From UBA8524 sp964215915 (GTDB lineage: Bacteria; Bacteroidota; Bacteroidia; UBA8524), in contig CAXPEB010000059.1 of NCBI GenBank assembly GCA_964215915.1, forward strand, positions 1 through 64,000: a stretch of DNA of 64,000 nucleotides. Direction: 5' to 3'. Of this stretch, positions 8,096 to 16,490 are shown piece by piece. The notes below the pieces were generated by a model. That model saw only the letters and a list, made by a program, of their open reading frames with translations, was not told where the DNA came from and ran no database searches. Position 1 is the stretch's first letter. The number at the start of each line of letters is the position of its first letter. Position numbers and translations under genes: made by a program.

Positions 8096-8830
8096 TCAAC
8101 GCTGAAAATAAGAAGCCCCGAGAAATTCTGCGATACGCGGGCTATCGTTATTCCTGAAGTCTTCAATTCCACCGGTAAATTCCAATTCTCCTTTATAGAT
8201 AAACGACACGTAATCGCCGATATCGAAAAGGGTTTTCATATCGTGTGAATTCATAATCGTGGTGATATTGTATTCTTCGGTGATCTCTTCGATCAGCGAA
8301 TCGATTACGCGTGAAGTCACCGGGTCAAGACCTGAATTGGGCTCATCGCAGAACAGGTATTTGGGGTTCAGGGCAATAGCCCGGGCAATACCTACCCGCT
8401 TTTTCATTCCCCCGGAGAGTTCAGACGGATAAAGCTTGTTCGCTTTGTCGAGTTTCACCCGGTTGAGACAAAAGTTCACACGCTCCAGGCGTTCTTCTTT
8501 TTTCATCTCTGAGAACATCTTAAGCGGGAACTCGACATTCTCCTCTACAGATAAAGAATCGAACAGCGCAGAGCCCTGAAAGAGCATCCCGAGTTCCTTA
8601 CGGATCTCTCTTTTTTTGTCGTAATCGATATTGAGGAAGTCCTTTCCATCGTACAGAATCTGCCCCTTATCGGGTTCTATCAGCCCTACCATACATTTCA
8701 TAAGCACGGACTTCCCGCTGCCACTCGCCCCGATCACCACATTGATCTTCCCGGGATAAAAGGTGGTATCCATATTACGGAGAACCGATTTGTCTCCGAA
8801 TGACTTGTCCAGATTTTTTACTTCGATCAT
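8096..8830 (-). CDS. ABC transporter ATP-binding protein, MlaF/Mkl family
   Basis: 244-residue ATPase: Walker A GASGSGKS (34-41), signature LSGGMKKRV (about 139-147), Walker B LFCDEPNSGLDP, and the switch His in MNSHDM. The sequence fits the Mkl/MlaF ATPases that power retrograde or anterograde phospholipid trafficking between inner and outer membrane. Its ATG overlaps the stop of the permease gene by one base (TAATG), so the two are translationally coupled. The substrate-binding MCE (MlaD) protein usually found next to the pair is not in this window. Confidence 0.9.
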   Translation of the reverse strand: MIEVKNLDKSFGDKSVLRNMDTTFYPGKINVVIGASGSGKSVLMKCMVGLIEPDKGQILYDGKDFLNIDYDKKREIRKELGMLFQGSALFDSLSVEENVEFPLKMFSEMKKEERLERVNFCLNRVKLDKANKLYPSELSGGMKKRVGIARAIALNPKYLFCDEPNSGLDPVTSRVIDSLIEEITEEYNITTIMNSHDMKTLFDIGDYVSFIYKGELEFTGGIEDFRNNDSPRIAEFLGASYFQR

Positions 8831-9567
8831 TACAAAAACAATTGTGCGATCACATAATCCGCGAAAAGCACCATTACAGAACTGTAAACCACGGCATTGG
8901 TGGAGGATTTACCCACTTCCAGTGCGCCGCCTTCCGTGTAGTATCCCTGGAAACAGGAGATGCTGGTGATCAGGAACCCGAAAGAGGTTGCCTTAATAAG
9001 GGCAAATACCACATTGAAGGTTTTGAAACTGGCCCTGGCTCCTTCCAGGAACATTTCCGAAGGCAGGATACCGGTAAAGTTTCCGGCCATAATGCCGCCC
9101 CATATTCCAAGGAACATGGCACAAACGATCAGCAGGGGGACCATAATTACCCCGGCAATGATTTTGGGCAACGCCAGGTAACCGATACTGTTGATCCCCA
9201 TTACCTCTAGTGCATCGACCTGCTCGGAGACCTTCATGGTACCGATCTCGGAAGCAATACTGGAACCTACCTTGCCGGCAAGTACCAAACAGGTAATCGT
9301 CGGAGCAAATTCCAGGATTACGGTATCGCTCACGATTGACCCGATAACGGTTTTGGAAATCCAGCTGGCAATCAGCTGATAGGAAGTCTGTATGGTGGAT
9401 ACCCCTCCCGAGAATAGGGCAATTATCGCCACGATGGGCAGGGAATTAATACCGATCTCCACCATCTCGGAAAAGGTACGCCGCACATAAATCATGGGCT
9501 TTTCCGGTTTGGAGAACATACTACTCAGAAATAAGAGGTAGCGTCCGAAATGTTGAAACAGCAACAT
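8830..9567 (-). CDS. ABC transporter permease, MlaE family
   Basis: 245-residue integral membrane protein. The MlaE core shows in FSGGVSTIQTSYQL, FAPTITCLVLAGKVGSSIASE, MGTxKVxEQVDALEVMGI-like text and the closing SCFQGY motif, with about five membrane segments. It forms the inner-membrane channel with the coupled ATPase downstream. The gene diverges from the SDR gene. The lipid-transport role is from family knowledge; no MCE partner is adjacent. Confidence 0.9.
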   Translation of the reverse strand: MLLFQHFGRYLLFLSSMFSKPEKPMIYVRRTFSEMVEIGINSLPIVAIIALFSGGVSTIQTSYQLIASWISKTVIGSIVSDTVILEFAPTITCLVLAGKVGSSIASEIGTMKVSEQVDALEVMGINSIGYLALPKIIAGVIMVPLLIVCAMFLGIWGGIMAGNFTGILPSEMFLEGARASFKTFNVVFALIKATSFGFLITSISCFQGYYTEGGALEVGKSSTNAVVYSSVMVLFADYVIAQLFL

Positions 9568-9602
9568 AGTTGAATGGGCTGTAAATATAAAGGCTTAATT
9601 CC

Positions 9603-9610
9603 TAACTTCG
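9603..9610 (+). promoter_or_regulatory. -7 box variant TAACTTCG before the SDR gene
   Basis: TAACTTCG, 24 nt upstream of the SDR start. The same octamer precedes the genes at 43279 and 55569, which suggests a genuine promoter variant of TAnnTTTG. Confidence 0.45.
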
Positions 9611-9634
9611 GCTCCTGTAAAGAGAGACAAAGCG

Positions 9635-10348
9635 ATGAGGAATCCGAATATAGTGGTGAGTGGTGCCAGCCGGGGGATAGGCAGGGCAATTGTTTCGCGT
9701 TTTTTCGATGCCGGATTCGATGTGGCCTTCTGTGCACGTAACAGCAAAACACTCAATCAATTCAAAAACGAACTGGAAACCCGTTCACAGGGACAAAAAG
9801 TCTTGGCAATTTCCTGTGATGTTGCCGACAAGGAAGCCGTAAAATGGTTTGCCGAACAGGTTTGTTTTGAATTTGACGTGGTGGATGTGCTGGTGAACAA
9901 TGCAGGAATTTTTATTCCAGGGAAAATCAGTGAGGAAGAAGACGGCATCTTTGAACAGGTCATGCACACCAACCTGTTCAGCGCCTACCACCTTAGCCGT
10001 TCCATCCTCCCCGCTATGCAGGAAAGCGCTCACCCGCACCTCTTCAATTTATGCTCAACGGCAAGTATAGTGGCGTACCCCAACGGAGGCAGCTATTGCA
10101 TCTCTAAATTCGCGCTGCTCGGGATGAATAAGGTGTTGCGGGTTGAACTTATGGATAAAGGTATACCGGTTACTGCTGTGCTTCCCGGAGCCACTTATAC
10201 CGATTCCTGGAGTGGTTCCGGTTTACCGGAAGAACGCTTCATTCAGGCAGAGCAAATAGCAGAGGCGGTATATCAGGCTTACCTGCTTTCTCCGGGTACG
10301 GTTATAGAAGAGTTGGTTGTCCGTCCACTTAAGGGCGATATCGGATAA
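9635..10348 (+). CDS. Short-chain dehydrogenase/reductase (SDR)
   Basis: 237 residues of classical SDR type. The nucleotide-binding loop is GASRGIG (about 10-15), with NNAG near 89 and the catalytic YxxxK as YCISK (Tyr154, Lys158), preceded by the active-site Ser in CSTAS. Arg and Asn after the glycine loop suggest NADP use. Substrate is unknown; SDRs of this size act on many small alcohols and ketones. It stands alone between the divergent mla genes and the T9SS gene. Confidence 0.9.
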   Translation: MRNPNIVVSGASRGIGRAIVSRFFDAGFDVAFCARNSKTLNQFKNELETRSQGQKVLAISCDVADKEAVKWFAEQVCFEFDVVDVLVNNAGIFIPGKISEEEDGIFEQVMHTNLFSAYHLSRSILPAMQESAHPHLFNLCSTASIVAYPNGGSYCISKFALLGMNKVLRVELMDKGIPVTAVLPGATYTDSWSGSGLPEERFIQAEQIAEAVYQAYLLSPGTVIEELVVRPLKGDIG

Positions 10349-10431
10349 AAAATTTTATTCTGCCGCAGCGAAGCACGCGTGTAACTGTCTTATCCATGAA
10401 TCGGGAAAGGTAACAATTTGGTAATCCATTC

Positions 10432-10460
10432 TTGCTTTACAACGATTCTTCCTATTTTTG
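10432..10460 (+). promoter_or_regulatory. Promoter of the T9SS cargo gene
   Basis: TTG (10432-10434), 18-nt spacer, then TATTTTTG (10453-10460): a full match to the -33/-7 pattern. The start codon lies 24 nt downstream. Confidence 0.75.
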
Positions 10461-10484
10461 TGCAAATTTGATTAAACGATCCAA

Positions 10485-11744
10485 ATGAAAAAGAGACTTT
10501 TACTCGCAGTTCTCGTGGGTTCCGGAGCCGCAGCTATAGCGCAATCACCGGTTCAACTTGACCCCAACCGTCAGGGGACGGATCCCTCCTCTCTGAGCGA
10601 GGTGATTACCCCAAACAACAACCAGGTTCAGGGAAAACGTAGTGTTGAAGAATGGTACAATTTTATTGATGCTGCCGACGTAAGCGCCGGTGGAGCCATT
10701 GACTTCACCTTTTACGGAAACAACTTCATGTTTCCTGACTCCACCGTTAAGCAACGTTATGCCGACGGTGCAGGAGGTTTGATCCTTAACGGAGTTAACC
10801 GCCATAATATCGGTGAAATGTTCGACCCGAAATCTTTCTATTACACAGAGATTCTGAGTGAACACAACGCCTATACCGTGGATTCCATTCAAATCGGATT
10901 CCGTTACCGCAACAATATCCCGGGCACTGTAGATACCTTGGAAATTCAGGTATTCTACGACGACGCCATCTTGTTGGGTAACCTTGTTGACGGAAATGGA
11001 AATATCATTGAAGCAACAGCCTGGATCGCATACAACCGTACTTTCGGAAAAGGTGCCGGTGCCAAACTCGAATGGCGTGAGTTCCTTACCGAAACCGATA
11101 CCAGCTGGGCTCAATATGCCACTCCAGGCCTGAAACTTCCCCAGACTGTTTCTATCAACCGTAACGGACTGATCGCCGTGGCTTACAAGTATATTCCCGG
11201 ATTCGACTACAGCCCCGGAGATACATTGGATTCCGACTGGGAAACTCCCGAGCCAGACAAAAAATTGAACGAATTCCAGCCGCTGATCGCTTCCGATCAG
11301 GCAGAGACTGAAGAAGATTCTTACAACCACGGACTTGGCGTTCGTTCGGTGACTAAATACGATCCTGATAACAACTGGGGCGATAACTTCATCCCTGGCG
11401 ATGCATGGATCGGATTTACCGAATATGTATACATCGGTTTCCATATTGCTTCCAATAACGTTTCAGTGCCTGTAATTGACCAGGCTTCTGCTTCCGTATA
11501 CCCGAACCCGAGCAACGGAAGTGATGTAGTGAATATCGAGTTCACCACCACTGAAAACACCGATGTTACTGTTGAACTGTTTGACCTGATGGGTAACAAG
11601 ATTCAAACCGTATTGAGTGGCAACGTAGAAGCCGGAAACCAAATTGCTTCCGCTAACGTAGCCGGTCTTTCTTCCGGTATCTATGTTTACACCATCAAAG
11701 CAGGTGACCAGGTTGTAACCGGTAAACTGAGCGTAGTAAAATAA
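10485..11744 (+). CDS. Secreted protein with type IX secretion C-terminal sorting domain
   Basis: 419 residues. The Sec signal peptide MKKRLLLAVLVGSGAAAIAQ is followed by a beta-rich region of about 300 residues with no catalytic motif I can recognise. The final ~75 residues form a type A T9SS sorting domain: VYPNPSNG, then VELFDLMGNKIQ, LSSGIYVYTIKAG and a last strand GKLSVVK. Such domains are cleaved when the protein is attached to or released from the cell surface. The strong promoter and terminator around it suggest a well-expressed single gene. Function of the mature protein unknown. Confidence 0.88.
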   Translation: MKKRLLLAVLVGSGAAAIAQSPVQLDPNRQGTDPSSLSEVITPNNNQVQGKRSVEEWYNFIDAADVSAGGAIDFTFYGNNFMFPDSTVKQRYADGAGGLILNGVNRHNIGEMFDPKSFYYTEILSEHNAYTVDSIQIGFRYRNNIPGTVDTLEIQVFYDDAILLGNLVDGNGNIIEATAWIAYNRTFGKGAGAKLEWREFLTETDTSWAQYATPGLKLPQTVSINRNGLIAVAYKYIPGFDYSPGDTLDSDWETPEPDKKLNEFQPLIASDQAETEEDSYNHGLGVRSVTKYDPDNNWGDNFIPGDAWIGFTEYVYIGFHIASNNVSVPVIDQASASVYPNPSNGSDVVNIEFTTTENTDVTVELFDLMGNKIQTVLSGNVEAGNQIASANVAGLSSGIYVYTIKAGDQVVTGKLSVVK

Positions 11745-11768
11745 TCGGATAAGGAAATATATTCCGGA

Positions 11769-11797
11769 AAAGGCCCTGCATAGGGCCTTTTTTTTTA
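11769..11797 (+). terminator. Rho-independent terminator after the T9SS gene
   Basis: Perfect 9-bp stem AAAGGCCCT / AGGGCCTTT with loop GCAT and an eight-T run. The convergent thioesterase gene ends inside the T run. Confidence 0.92.
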
Positions 11798-12262
11798 TGC
11801 CCTTTCGGAGGCAGCACCCAATACCGACTCTTTCACGGTGACCATAGTCGCGCTGGCCTTAGCCAACAGAATCGGTTCCTTCCCAGGGGTTTCTCCCCAC
11901 ACCTCTGCTTCGCAAAAATGCAGAAGGTTGCCGGTCTTGATCACCCAGCCTCTGGCTTTGTAACTTTCCGCCTTCCCCGGGTTCAGATAAGATACCCGCA
12001 GATCTCCGGTTACCACCAGTTCCCCTTCCGCCACAAGTGAAAATGCCGCAAAACCTGCACTTACATCACACAAGGTTGCCGTAACTCCACCATGTAAAAA
12101 CCCGTTCTGTTGCCTGAGGTATTCGGCAGATTTTACAACTGCCGTTACCTCACCTGCTTCTATCGCTATCAGTTCCATACCCAGGTGGTGCATGAAGAAC
12201 TGACGTTCCAGTTTTTCTCTGATTCGTTCCCGGAATGCCGGGTTTTTAGGATGAAATTGCAT
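11795..12262 (-). CDS. PaaI-type hotdog thioesterase
   Basis: 155 residues with the hotdog-fold core NGFLHGGVTATLCDVSAGFA (about 53-72), the PaaI-family HGG(x)...D arrangement, and the strand VTGDLRVSYLNPG. Such enzymes hydrolyse acyl-CoA thioesters; the substrate cannot be told. Its ATG overlaps the stop of the upstream lipoprotein gene by one base, so it belongs to the lpoB operon, an odd partner for envelope lipoproteins. Confidence 0.85.
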   Translation of the reverse strand: MQFHPKNPAFRERIREKLERQFFMHHLGMELIAIEAGEVTAVVKSAEYLRQQNGFLHGGVTATLCDVSAGFAAFSLVAEGELVVTGDLRVSYLNPGKAESYKARGWVIKTGNLLHFCEAEVWGETPGKEPILLAKASATMVTVKESVLGAASERA

Positions 12263-13689
12263 TAACGGGGAATTGTTCCGGGTTGCAAGGTATGAAAACC
12301 GTGAAACAACAAACCCTGATCGGGGACATCAAAGGTAAACGGATACTGGTGCACTACGCCTCCCTTGGCATTGGCATACAGCGTCACCTGCCTAATGCCC
12401 GGATCAAGTTGCATACGGCAGTAGCTGATTTGATGAGGCAGGGATTCCCAGGAACGGGTATCCGCCTGTTCGGTGAGATAATTGATCACTCCCAATGCGG
12501 CTCCTGCTTCCGGATTTTTTTCCCGTAACGCATATTCCGAAGCCTTTTTGGTAGCAAGCCGGAGCAGGGTTTTGCCCATTTCTTCCAGAAAGCGATCATC
12601 CAATACTTTGTAAGCCACCTTTCCTACATCTTCGGCCAGTTCGAAGTTGCGGTGTACAGCCCCGGATTCCAGGCTGGCTGATTGAAACCAGGCTCCCCGT
12701 ATGAAATACTTGGGAAAGGTTGCCCGAACAAACTCCACCTGACTGAAGGCACTGCCGTCCTTGGTATTGTCATTTCCAACATAAACCGGAAAGGACAACC
12801 CATATTGGCTATTTGTGAAGGTAACCCAGCCGGCATTGGTGCCGCGGACAATCGTAAAATTGATGCTGATTTCTTCTTTTACGGGAGAAAGTCCGTTGTT
12901 CCAGAAGAACACCAGATTGCCTCCCTGGTGAAACGCCGGATCATAGCGATAACCGAAACGTTTCTCATACATTTCCAGATCTGAAATATTCCCCAGCTTT
13001 GCCGCCAGGCGCATCACGTCGTGTTGAAGCTGCACAGGCACGTTGATGTCGAAGAATTTGGTGTAATCCTCAGTATATACCCGAACTGCATTTTTGTATC
13101 CGACATATGCATTGTCCAGATCATCGGAAGCTTCGAAAACCAACCCGATAAGCACATAGGCAAAGGCATCTTCCTGAAAACGGCGGATTGAGGATTCCTT
13201 CCGGTCCTTATACCGGTCATTCAAACGCTGCAGTTCCAGTTGCAGGCGTCGTGCCTGAACGCGGGCATATTCAAGGTTGCCCAGCTGCATAAAGTTCAGT
13301 ATCTGGTAGTATTGAAAGAGTATTCGCTCGTGATCCTCTCCTGAATATTGCTTTACCTTATCATTGGTAAAGAGGGATACGGCTATGTCTGCATAGTTCC
13401 GGTACATGTCTTCCAGGAAATAGTCGGAAGTCATAAACAACCGGGAACTTTCTTCCGTTTTCCCCAGCATCCAGGCAACAGCCCCTTTGTTCCAGTAATA
13501 AAGCAGGGCATTGCGTTTTTTCTCCCAGCGACTGCTGTCCTGGCTCAGAATGGTATAAGCCTTTTGTGCATTACCCGAATACAGGGCCTGATTGATCTCA
13601 TCCTGCTTCAATGCCAATTGCGAGCAGGAGGCAGCCAATAACAGGACCGGCACCAGGAGTACCCGGAGCTTGCCGTATTTATTCCGCAT
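12262..13689 (-). CDS. COG3014-type lipoprotein, TPR-like
   Basis: A 475-residue lipoprotein: signal MRNKYGKLRVLLVPVLLL and lipobox LAASC. The mature part starts with helical, TPR-like repeats (about residues 30-210) and continues as a beta-rich domain. It resembles the COG3014 proteins that sit beside LpoB and YcfL in proteobacteria, and an LpoB gene is directly upstream here (12-nt gap), which supports the assignment. Function unknown; inferred partner in peptidoglycan synthesis control. ATG 13689 is preferred; an in-frame GTG at 13695 is possible. Confidence 0.75.
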   Translation of the reverse strand: MRNKYGKLRVLLVPVLLLAASCSQLALKQDEINQALYSGNAQKAYTILSQDSSRWEKKRNALLYYWNKGAVAWMLGKTEESSRLFMTSDYFLEDMYRNYADIAVSLFTNDKVKQYSGEDHERILFQYYQILNFMQLGNLEYARVQARRLQLELQRLNDRYKDRKESSIRRFQEDAFAYVLIGLVFEASDDLDNAYVGYKNAVRVYTEDYTKFFDINVPVQLQHDVMRLAAKLGNISDLEMYEKRFGYRYDPAFHQGGNLVFFWNNGLSPVKEEISINFTIVRGTNAGWVTFTNSQYGLSFPVYVGNDNTKDGSAFSQVEFVRATFPKYFIRGAWFQSASLESGAVHRNFELAEDVGKVAYKVLDDRFLEEMGKTLLRLATKKASEYALREKNPEAGAALGVINYLTEQADTRSWESLPHQISYCRMQLDPGIRQVTLYANAKGGVVHQYPFTFDVPDQGLLFHGFHTLQPGTIPR

Positions 13690-13700
13690 ACGCACGGAGA

Positions 13701-14288
13701 TCAGTTCTTGATGTACTTTTTGATTTTGGATTGGCCCATCCAGACCTTCTCATTGGTTTCCAGGTCAAGCAGTTCGAAATCCACCTGATAGGCAACCACT
13801 TTTTCCTGTTTGTATTGATCGGTAACCGAATAGAGCACTCCGGTCAGCAGAAAGTCGGCTCCCTTTTCCTTGCCCCATTTTTTCTGGGTTTCTTCACTGG
13901 CAAAGATCTGTTGGTCTTCCCTTTCCTCACGCAGTTGTTTACGTTCATCGGCAGTGGCTACTACCCTTACTTTGCCGGAATTCACGTATGCCATCTCAAT
14001 GGATTTGACAATGGCTATGGGATCGATAAATTCGGAGGTGTTGTTTTTAATGCGGCCAACTATTACCGTGGGTTTTTTGCCCTTAATCTTTTCAAACTCG
14101 GTTCTCCAGCTTTTATCGATGGATTGAGCGATCATGTCCTCTGCAACGATATTGTTATCGGCATCGTTCCAGCGACCACTTAGATCGGTTTGTTCATCCG
14201 GGTTGATCCGGGTTACCTGACGTTGGCTGCAAGCTCCCAGGGTAAGGGTTGCAGCGAGAAGGGCTGAGTAAAGTACGGTTGATTGCAT
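13701..14288 (-). CDS. lpoB: Penicillin-binding-protein activator LpoB-like lipoprotein
   Basis: 195 residues. Signal with lipobox LGACS, then DLSGRWNDADNNIVAEDMI, KPTVIVGRIKNNTSEFID, GADFLLTGVLYSVTDQ and DLETNEKVWMGQSKIKK, all landmarks of the LpoB family. In E. coli LpoB is an outer-membrane lipoprotein that stimulates PBP1B; whether the Bacteroidota protein has the same target is not known. It is followed by the COG3014-type lipoprotein and a thioesterase in one operon. Confidence 0.86.
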   Translation of the reverse strand: MQSTVLYSALLAATLTLGACSQRQVTRINPDEQTDLSGRWNDADNNIVAEDMIAQSIDKSWRTEFEKIKGKKPTVIVGRIKNNTSEFIDPIAIVKSIEMAYVNSGKVRVVATADERKQLREEREDQQIFASEETQKKWGKEKGADFLLTGVLYSVTDQYKQEKVVAYQVDFELLDLETNEKVWMGQSKIKKYIKN

Positions 14289-14353
14289 ATCTGTAGTGTT
14301 TTTTTCAGTGTCGCCAAATTCCGTTCCAAAGGACAGTCAAAGTGTACATTTTT

Positions 14354-14680
14354 TTAGTCATCTTCATACAAGAGCTCATTGTAGGCGCTTTGCAGCTCGG
14401 CAAGGTGGTGTTGTTTCTTCAAGGCTTTGCAACGGGCAATCCCATCGGTCCATACCTGCAGCGCCTCCTCCCTGTTACCCTGCCGGAGCAGGGCATGTCC
14501 GAGATGGTAATAGGTTCCGGTATGATCCGGGTGCAGGCGCAGTACTTTCTGCATGATCTCCGTTGCCAATGCATCGTTCCCCGCAGCAATATATTCCATA
14601 GCCAAAGCATGATTCAGGAAAGCATCCTGAGGCTCATCCTTCAATAAGTCAATGACTTGTTCCAGCCTTGATTTCGCCAT
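14354..14680 (-). CDS. Small TPR protein
   Basis: 108 residues, no signal peptide, so probably cytoplasmic. About two and a half tetratricopeptide repeats are visible: AFLNHALAMEYIAAGNDALA, TGTYYHLGHALLRQGNREEA and AELQSAYNELL. It precedes lpoB on the same strand with a 65-bp gap. TPRs bind proteins; no partner can be named. Confidence 0.8.
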   Translation of the reverse strand: MAKSRLEQVIDLLKDEPQDAFLNHALAMEYIAAGNDALATEIMQKVLRLHPDHTGTYYHLGHALLRQGNREEALQVWTDGIARCKALKKQHHLAELQSAYNELLYEDD

Positions 14681-14702
14681 TTTAATTGTGAATGGAATGC
14701 CC

Positions 14703-14710
14703 TACCTTTG
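14703..14710 (+). promoter_or_regulatory. -7 box of the etf operon
   Basis: TACCTTTG, a consensus -7 element 36 nt before the etfB start. A TTG 14 nt upstream is closer than usual. Confidence 0.55.
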
Positions 14711-14746
14711 CGCTCCTGTTCAGCCTTTTAAAAGACTAGACCTTAC

Positions 14747-15484
14747 ATGAAGATTTTGGTATGCATGAGTGTCGTTCCGGACACCACGACGAAAGTAAGT
14801 TTTACCGATAATAACACCAAGTTCAACACTGCCGGTGTGCAGTACATCATCAATCCTTACGACGAGCTATCGCTGACCCGTGCGCTGGAAATTACCGAAG
14901 CACAAGGAGGTACCGTCACCGTGATCCATGTCGGTCGTGCCGATTCCGAAGCCAGTATCCGAAAGGCGTTGGCCATCGGTGCACATGATGCCGTTCGGAT
15001 TGATGCTGATCCCACTGATGCCACCCTGGTAGCTGCTGAGATTGCCCAATATGCGGCGTCACAGGGCTATGACCTGATCCTTACCGGACGCGAGTCTATT
15101 GACTACAACGGCGGACTGGTTGGCGGATTGATTGCAGAGGCCCTCTCTTACCCCTATGTAAATGTGGTTTCACAACTGGAAATCAACGGTACCGAAGCTA
15201 CTGCGCTGCGTGATATCGATGGCGGTAAAGAAAATGTGAAGGTTGAGTTGCCCGTGGTGATGAGCGCCCAAAAGGAACTGACGGAGCCTCGTATCCCCAA
15301 TATGCGCGGAATCATGGCTGCCCGTACCAAGCCCCTTCAGGTCATTGCCGCAAGCGGTGCCCCTGCCCTGGCCGAAACACAGTCGTATGAGTTGCCTCCT
15401 GCAAAAGGAGCCGTTAAACTGATCGATGCGGAAAACGCAGCGGAACTCATCCGGGTATTGCACAACGAAGCCAAAGTAATTTAA
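14747..15484 (+). CDS. etfB: Electron transfer flavoprotein, beta subunit
   Basis: 245 residues starting MKILVCMSVVPDTT. Family features: INPYDELSLTRALEI, VIHVGRADSEASIRKALAIGA, DLILTGRESIDYNGG and the recognition-loop region ELTEPRIPNMRGIMAARTKP. ETF accepts electrons from acyl-CoA and other flavin dehydrogenases and passes them toward the quinone pool; the beta subunit holds AMP. Directly upstream of etfA (24-nt gap). Confidence 0.97.
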   Translation: MKILVCMSVVPDTTTKVSFTDNNTKFNTAGVQYIINPYDELSLTRALEITEAQGGTVTVIHVGRADSEASIRKALAIGAHDAVRIDADPTDATLVAAEIAQYAASQGYDLILTGRESIDYNGGLVGGLIAEALSYPYVNVVSQLEINGTEATALRDIDGGKENVKVELPVVMSAQKELTEPRIPNMRGIMAARTKPLQVIAASGAPALAETQSYELPPAKGAVKLIDAENAAELIRVLHNEAKVI

Positions 15485-15508
15485 ACACAGCGAATTAAAA
15501 CAAGAAGC

Positions 15509-16483
15509 ATGTCTGTTCTGATATTTGCCGAATCTGCAGAAGGAAAATTCAAAAAAGCCGCCTTCGAAGCCGTTAGTTATGGAAAACAAGTGGCTGCCAA
15601 AACAGGCGGTGATGCCGTTGTACTCTGTGCGGCTCAAAATCTGCCTTCCTCAGAAGATCTCGCCGCTCTGGGAAAATACGGAGCGAATAAAGTATTGAGC
15701 GTTGCGCTGAGCGACGATCGCCCTGCTGCCATGGCCGAGGCTCTGGTAGCAGCAGCCAATAGCCTGGGAGCCAAAGTGATCGTGGTTTCCAATAACTACA
15801 TGGGAAAATCCATTGCTCCAGCCCTTGCTGTGAAGCTTAAAGCTTCCGTAGCGAGCGGAGTAGTGAGTGTTCCCGATACGACAAACGGGTTTGTGGTACG
15901 TCGCGGGGTATTCTCCGGAAAGGCCTTCGCCGACGTTAACCTTACCGCCGAAACCAAGGTGCTCTCCATTACACCGAACACCTTTACTCTGGAAGAAAGC
16001 GGATCCGAAGCTCCGGTGGAGACCTTTGGCGCCGATATTTCGCAAAATGCTTTCCGCGTAAATTCCGTATCGGTTGACAAGGTTAAAGGCAAGATTCCCC
16101 TTACCGAAGCCGAACTGGTAGTTTCCGGAGGACGTGGTATGAAAGGGCCTGAGAACTGGGGACTGATCGAAGAACTTGCTTCCGAACTGGGAGCTGCCAC
16201 GGCCTGTTCCAAGCCGGTAAGCGATATGCATTGGCGTCCGCATGAAGAACACGTAGGTCAAACAGGTATAACCATCAAACCTAACCTGTATATTGCAGTA
16301 GGAATTTCCGGGGCTATCCAGCACCTTGCCGGAGTTAGCTCAAGCAAAGTGATTGTAGCCATCAACAAAGATCCCGAAGCTCCTTTTTTCAAAGTTGCTG
16401 ATTACGGGATCGTGGGAGATGCCTTTGAGGTATTGCCCAAACTGATTGAAGCTGCCAAAGCCCTGAAATCCGCCTCTGCCTGA
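15509..16483 (+). CDS. etfA: Electron transfer flavoprotein, alpha subunit
   Basis: 324 residues. The C-terminal FAD-binding domain shows VVSGGRGMKGPENW, HVGQTGITIKPNLYIAVGISG, AIQHLAGVSSSKVIVAINKDPEAP and FKVADYGIVGD. It carries the FAD of the ETF heterodimer. Part of the etfB-etfA-bfn-nupC run of same-strand genes; the BFN gene starts 7 nt after its stop. Confidence 0.97.
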   Translation: MSVLIFAESAEGKFKKAAFEAVSYGKQVAAKTGGDAVVLCAAQNLPSSEDLAALGKYGANKVLSVALSDDRPAAMAEALVAAANSLGAKVIVVSNNYMGKSIAPALAVKLKASVASGVVSVPDTTNGFVVRRGVFSGKAFADVNLTAETKVLSITPNTFTLEESGSEAPVETFGADISQNAFRVNSVSVDKVKGKIPLTEAELVVSGGRGMKGPENWGLIEELASELGAATACSKPVSDMHWRPHEEHVGQTGITIKPNLYIAVGISGAIQHLAGVSSSKVIVAINKDPEAPFFKVADYGIVGDAFEVLPKLIEAAKALKSASA

Positions 16484-16490
16484 TAGCACG

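Noticed and set aside
10545..11444. 299-residue open frame on the minus strand
   Set aside because: It is fully antisense to the T9SS protein gene, which has signal peptide, sorting domain, promoter and terminator. The antisense translation has no domain.
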